From Flabesymbios commensalis (Eukaryota; Annelida; Polychaeta; Terebellida; Flabelligeridae), in contig OZ024915.1 of NCBI GenBank assembly GCA_964017125.1, forward strand, positions 72,422,032 through 72,486,031: 64,000 nt of DNA, given 5' to 3'. Both the position numbers and the translations under genes were made by a program. This document shows positions 59,713 to 64,000 of this stretch, in pieces. The first letter of the stretch is position 1; each line of letters starts with the position of its first letter. The notes under the pieces are model-generated. The model did no database searches. It saw only the letters and a list, made by a program, of their open reading frames with translations, and had not been told where the DNA came from.

Positions 59713-61982
59713 CTAGTTTCCATCCCCAGTCAGTTGGCTGTAAATACCTCCCCATCCATTCCTGCACAGTGACATATGTTCGAAACGAATGTTGTTTGGC
59801 TGCGGCACTTGTTGGCGGCAATGTTGCCAAAGGGAAGGATGAAGAAAGAAATGTTTGGCAGCTTTGCCCAGGTCGTGAACAAGAAGCTGTTCAAAATGTT
59901 GCAGGATTTCATTGTCAACTGTATCGGGATGTTGATCCTGTTTCACTGTGTCTTGATACAGCCTGGTCATACTGTCTTTGTCAATATTGCTTTCCCAGTC
60001 TGCATCTTCTAAAAATACTTGTAGAAGGGCGGGCATGGTCAGAATATGGGCACGCACTGCTCGAGAAAAGGCATGACCTGTGAGCATATGCACTACTGAG
60101 CCTTTGGCATATACTCTTTCCCAAAGGTCAGCTAAGCCACTTCCATTCATTATGTGCCCAACGCTGCCTTACTAGGACATTAACATTTGGAAACCGCCAA
60201 GTCGTACCACCACTTTATCTAAGTCTCTAGAGGCGGCAACTACCTACGTAGCATTTTGATACAGTGGCTGATCAAATATCACTGGGCATATACTGAAGTG
60301 TTTTTCACTTTGAGCTTGCTCAAAACACAAAGCAGTGTAGATAGTGATGGGGTTACTTGGGTCCAGCCTTATGAATGGTGAAGTTTCAATTATTGAGCTC
60401 TGAAACTCATCATTTTTCATGACAGTTTTCATAAAGCCACTCCAAGGCAGACACGGTGTTAGAATCAAAAGGTATCCTAGCATCCAGACCAAATTAAATG
60501 CGGACAATCGCAGTCTATTATTGTCACTGGTTCGCAGAGGCTCTATATTAACAGATTTGAGAGCAGGAATTGGAGGCTTACTGTATGTTTTGATGGCTAT
60601 TTGGCCAAATGCACCAACTACGTCTGCTAGGGGTGGCTGCATTATACGTTTGACAGGGCATTTTTCAACTTTTTCAGGTGGTGTCACACAAGCTATACCT
60701 CCCATGGCATGAAATGTGTTGTGCCCAGTTAGTGTGGCGATATTAAAATCTGCATTGTCAAATACAAATTTCGTGAAACCTTCAAAGCCATATGAAGGCT
60801 TACCAGCAGATATCATGCCATTCTCTAATCTCTGTACCTCTTTGTAGTCATCGACAAAACTGATGCTACTCAGAATGTTTATCATCTCACGGGAAGCATA
60901 CTAGCGATGTAAATATACTGATATGGCAAGTAGCAGTGGTGAAATGAAAGACCTTGGTCTGCAGGTGGCAATCACAGAATGTGCTATTGCAGAAGGCCTA
61001 CATCGCCGAGTGACTACAGCAGAATTTTCGCCCTTTGGGTCAAGTAACTTGTACAAGAATAGTTTTAATGATTCTGGTATCACCGAAGACCCATTTTCAG
61101 TGTCTTCGAAGGTCGGATATTCACTAAGATTATATACTGACAAACGAATCTCATCACGAATAATCGAAGCTGCCATTTCAATGATTCTTTCATTTGCACA
61201 TACTTTGCTGGCCTGGAGTCACGAAAAATAACTACACTGGACTTTCCAGTGTGGCTTGTTATAAATATATAATTTCAGTATCTTTCTTTTAATTTTTCTT
61301 TAAAGTATTCGAGTGAATATCCCTTCTCACCATCTAAAAATGTTTCTATGTGCCGCCATTCTGAAACGGCATACTGACATTCGTCATTGTTATCTAAGTA
61401 TGCATATAGATCATTGAAAGTTAATTCTCTATTACTATCAACTAGTTTGCCAATAGAGTTCAATTTTTCATGATTAGAAAGAAAATCTATGGCACAAGCA
61501 CGCTGGTATTTTGCCTCGGCTGCAACAAAATCTATATTCAACTCTATTCTGTCAGCAACTGTCTTCTCCCACTTATCACCCATTTCTTTGGCCTTTTTTA
61601 ATGTTCTTAAATTCTAATGCCTCCACACTGATTGATGACTTTCTACGCTTGGCTTCAAGTTTTTTTTACAACTACTAATCTCTTCGGAGCAAAATAAGCA
61701 GTGTCTAGGGATGTCAAAGAATGGACGTTTAGATCGAAGAGTTGAAGGTTCAATTTCTGTAGTCGATTCTTCAGACGTCCCTTTCTCTGATTTGATGGAT
61801 GACACTCGGGTGTAGGCTTTTCTACAAGCTGCATGAAGTTTCAATGGTCCTTGTATCTTGATGATTTCATGAAGTCTATCTTGTCTATCAAGGCTCGCAG
61901 CCTTAAGAGTTGTTCTACCTTTAGCTCCAACTTGTACAAAGAAGTTCACACACAACTCCTTACAGATAATAAATGACTCCAT
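59713..61982 (-). pseudogene. Decayed transposon protein of an unnamed invertebrate family
   Basis: Read from 61982 down. First, an N-terminal Cys/His region (ICKELCVNFF; LKLHAACRKAYTR; HCLFCSEEISSC), likely zinc binding. Then a helical middle (to about 61275), AASIIRDEIRLSVYNLSEYP at about 61170, and the core FTKFVFDNADFNIATLTGHN followed by TFHAMGGIACVTPPEKV (about 60790-60690). Last comes a C-terminal part VVVRLGGFQMLMS, GSGLADLWERVYAKGSVVHM, LTGHAFSRAVRAH. I know these signatures from many unannotated invertebrate proteins but no accepted family name. Stops interrupt it near 61614, 61275, 60902, 60245 and 60180; there is one frame change between about 61275 and 61176. It is inactive but not old. 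Function is inferred as transposase from its place between TIRs. Confidence 0.7.
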
Positions 61983-62602
61983 CTTAAATTAATCAAAGTT
62001 GCCACAAGAAGTGGCACAATTGTTTCCTTATATGGGGTGATTATGTGAACCTCTCGGAAATACTTCACAATGTATGACGTCACATCATAATCTGTGAAGT
62101 CACAGAGAGTCGCACATGGGATCATCTATCACCCCCATATTTGGCAAGAAATCTTTCATACCATATAGGAGATGATCTGTCATCTTAAAACGTTGCAATT
62201 GAACAAAAAATTGTCAGCTTTTTTTTAATTTAAAAATGTTAAATGCACAGTTCAAACGTGTAGCAAAATGTGACAACAATAGTCATGATCTGCGATGAAG
62301 CATTCTATAATAAAAAGTTTTTTGAAGAGTGAGAATTTTTTTAAAAGATTGTTGATTACCGACATTTAATGACTATTCATTAGGCCTAAAAGAAGTATAT
62401 TGTTGTCTGAACATTTACTACAAGTATCATATGCACCTTTAATATTTCGTATTTGCTTTGCCATATAAAAACAGACATTGCTATTGATTTTTTACGTCAG
62501 CAATAAATAACTCATAATGTGTTTATTTAAATAATAAAATGTTGTTAAAATCAAATTCCCCCAGAAACATATGTTTAGACTCTTTATTCACTTTCTATGA
62601 TG

Positions 62603-63245
62603 ACTTAAAGGTGTGGTCAACTGTCAAAATTCGCGGGACAAGGGTCCCCCAGAAGGCAATAGTGCCCGTCGGTAGGCCAAGTCCCTATTCCATAATAATA
62701 CAAAATATGCGTTTCATACCCAAAGCCTCATCAAGAGCAAGTTTTCAAATCACAGCAAGTTCATATATACTTGAGCGACATCTATGAGTTTATAATTCAA
62801 AGCTCTTGGCCCTTAGCCCTACTTGGTCGCTAGCTTGCAAACAAACTGACTGTATTACTGCGGGGATGTTGATACTGCTTGACCCAAGCTTGTTTTGACA
62901 TGCCCAGTAAACACAAAACATTTGTATGACTTTATGCAATGTTAGACCAACGTCGAAGACGTTAGGCCGACGTTGTATAATTGTTATACAAATGTCTTGT
63001 GTTTGCTGGGCAGGAAGACTTTCTCTCAAACATTGTACATTTATTCAATGTTGGTTCAATGTTGGGCCAGCGTCGCAGACGTTGGCCTAGCATTAAAACA
63101 GCATTGGATCAATGTCCCATTTAAGTGGTATCTTGTAATCAGTTCAGTGGCTATATTAATTCCGTCAATCTGTACTCAATAGGCTACTGTTGGCCTACAC
63201 TTGACCGTCCCAGGCATGCGCGTTTTGCAGTTGAATCATTCTTTA
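62603..63245 (-). repeat. 640 bp repeat, inverted twin of 45640-46260
   Basis: Contains two family F palindromes (62902-63012 and 63030-63122). Similarity to its twin is high over the whole length, with scattered changes and a few small gaps. Confidence 0.8.
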
Positions 63246-63459
63246 AGCCAGAGATATGACAAATTGCGAAATTTGCGGCCATCTTGAACGCCATCTTGAA
63301 TTTCTCAAAATGCCCAGGGTAAATTCATGGGGACTTTTAGTATGTTGTAGGGGATAGTTTTCTGAACATGGTCTAAAATTTTCAGCTTGTTATGAAATTG
63401 TTCCAGCTTTCACTCATAGGCCCTATATACCCTAATACTCTTGGCCTAAAATGATAACC

Positions 63460-64000
63460 CTTTTTACGTGGCGAATACATTGAGTGATTAATAATTGCAA
63501 TAAATAATTAAGATTTATATGGTTCGCAGTGCACATTTCCACCGTAAGTATACCCAGAAAGCACAGCGCGGATTACAAATATACCAGAATCAGCGCCACC
63601 TGGTGAATAACTGTGAACTATAGCGAGAATGAGAGTGGACGGTCATATTTCAAGTTCAATCTTTTACCACTAAACACCACGATCAGTACATGTCGCTATG
63701 TAGCATATCAAAATACTGTGTCAAGCTCATGTTGAACAAAAACAAACTGTTTCAAATTTTTTCTTTGCCCATTGAGGAAAAATTCAAGATGGCCTCCACA
63801 CATGAGCAAAAATCAGGTTTCCTTTATATTACTACTAATGATGAACATACAGACAGACAGATATTTTATTGACAGAAAGAAAGTCAATTCGGACTTATTT
63901 GCCAATGAAATAAGAGAGATATATGTACATGTATATACAAGATTGTTAATTTGTTAAAATCATATGACAATATACGTAGTGACATACACAACTTATATCA
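63460..64000. other. Anonymous right-edge sequence
   Basis: No exon for the missing symporter N-terminus and no clear repeat seen here. Confidence 0.4.

Larger units (their letters stand above)
59029..63446. mobile_element. 4.4 kb DNA transposon with 190 bp terminal inverted repeats
   Basis: Left end GGCCAAGAGTATTAGG and the inverse at the right end, followed inward by matching blocks: TAACAAGCTGACAATTT, AACATACTAAAAGTCCCC, GAAATTCAAGATG, CAAGATGGCCGCAAATTT. The TIRs align over about 190-210 bp at roughly 85% by eye. Both are flanked by TA (59027-59028, 63447-63448), which may be the target-site duplication. Inside, on the minus strand, is a decayed gene of an unnamed protein family; a 640 bp repeat (62603-63245) has inserted just inside the right TIR. 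Confidence 0.85.

Noticed and set aside
59713-60150. A separate host gene encoding a 145-residue protein
   Set aside because: It is in the same frame as the upstream 60244-60885 part, separated only by stops, and the whole lies between transposon TIRs.

Overview
This is a repeat-packed stretch of an invertebrate animal nuclear genome, with spliced genes, long introns and many small inverted-repeat elements. Three host genes are recognisable, all on the minus strand: ketohexokinase (KHK; seven coding exons, about 22.5 to 7.9 kb, CDS apparently complete at 323 codons), the eEF2 co-chaperone gene HGH1 (three coding exons, about 41.8 to 39.2 kb, CDS apparently complete at 383 codons) and an SLC5-family sodium/solute symporter (nine supported exons from 58.3 to 50.1 kb plus a doubtful last exon at 48.5 kb; its 5' exons were not found and probably lie beyond the right edge). 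Exon phases agree across every junction of KHK and HGH1 and across the nine SLC5 exons. The genes share no evident pathway.

The most striking object is a tandem array of about 7.85 kb (12921-20770) that fills nearly all of one KHK intron. Its 47-49 bp unit is the last 27 nt of the upstream exon plus its 5' splice site and about 20 nt of intron. The pre-mRNA would therefore carry roughly 160 copies of a good donor site. Smaller versions of the same behaviour occur at KHK coding exon 1 (exon end and donor copied several times), at the KHK stop codon (two 43 bp copies) and at an SLC5 exon (acceptor plus about 75 bp of exon copied, next to a 21 bp minisatellite). Minisatellites spanning exon-intron junctions were reported from amphioxus Adh under the name 'mirage', as I recall; this makes a cephalochordate a reasonable guess for the organism, but the window alone does not prove it.

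Layout: 0-7.8 kb, repeats only; 7.8-22.6 kb, KHK with its arrays; 22.6-39.2 kb, intergenic repeats, including a dense set of palindromic elements, dimeric tRNA-like SINEs with clear target-site duplications, and a 4.1 kb element with long terminal inverted repeats (31416-35501); 39.2-41.9 kb, HGH1; 42-48.4 kb, repeats; 48.5-58.3 kb, SLC5 symporter; 59.0-63.4 kb, a 4.4 kb DNA transposon with about 190 bp terminal inverted repeats that carries a decayed gene for a protein family I recognise from many invertebrate genomes but cannot name.

The remainder is mostly small palindromic families, lettered B to I below for reference. Coordinates of exons come from reading splice junctions by eye; repeat limits are approximate unless a target-site duplication is quoted.
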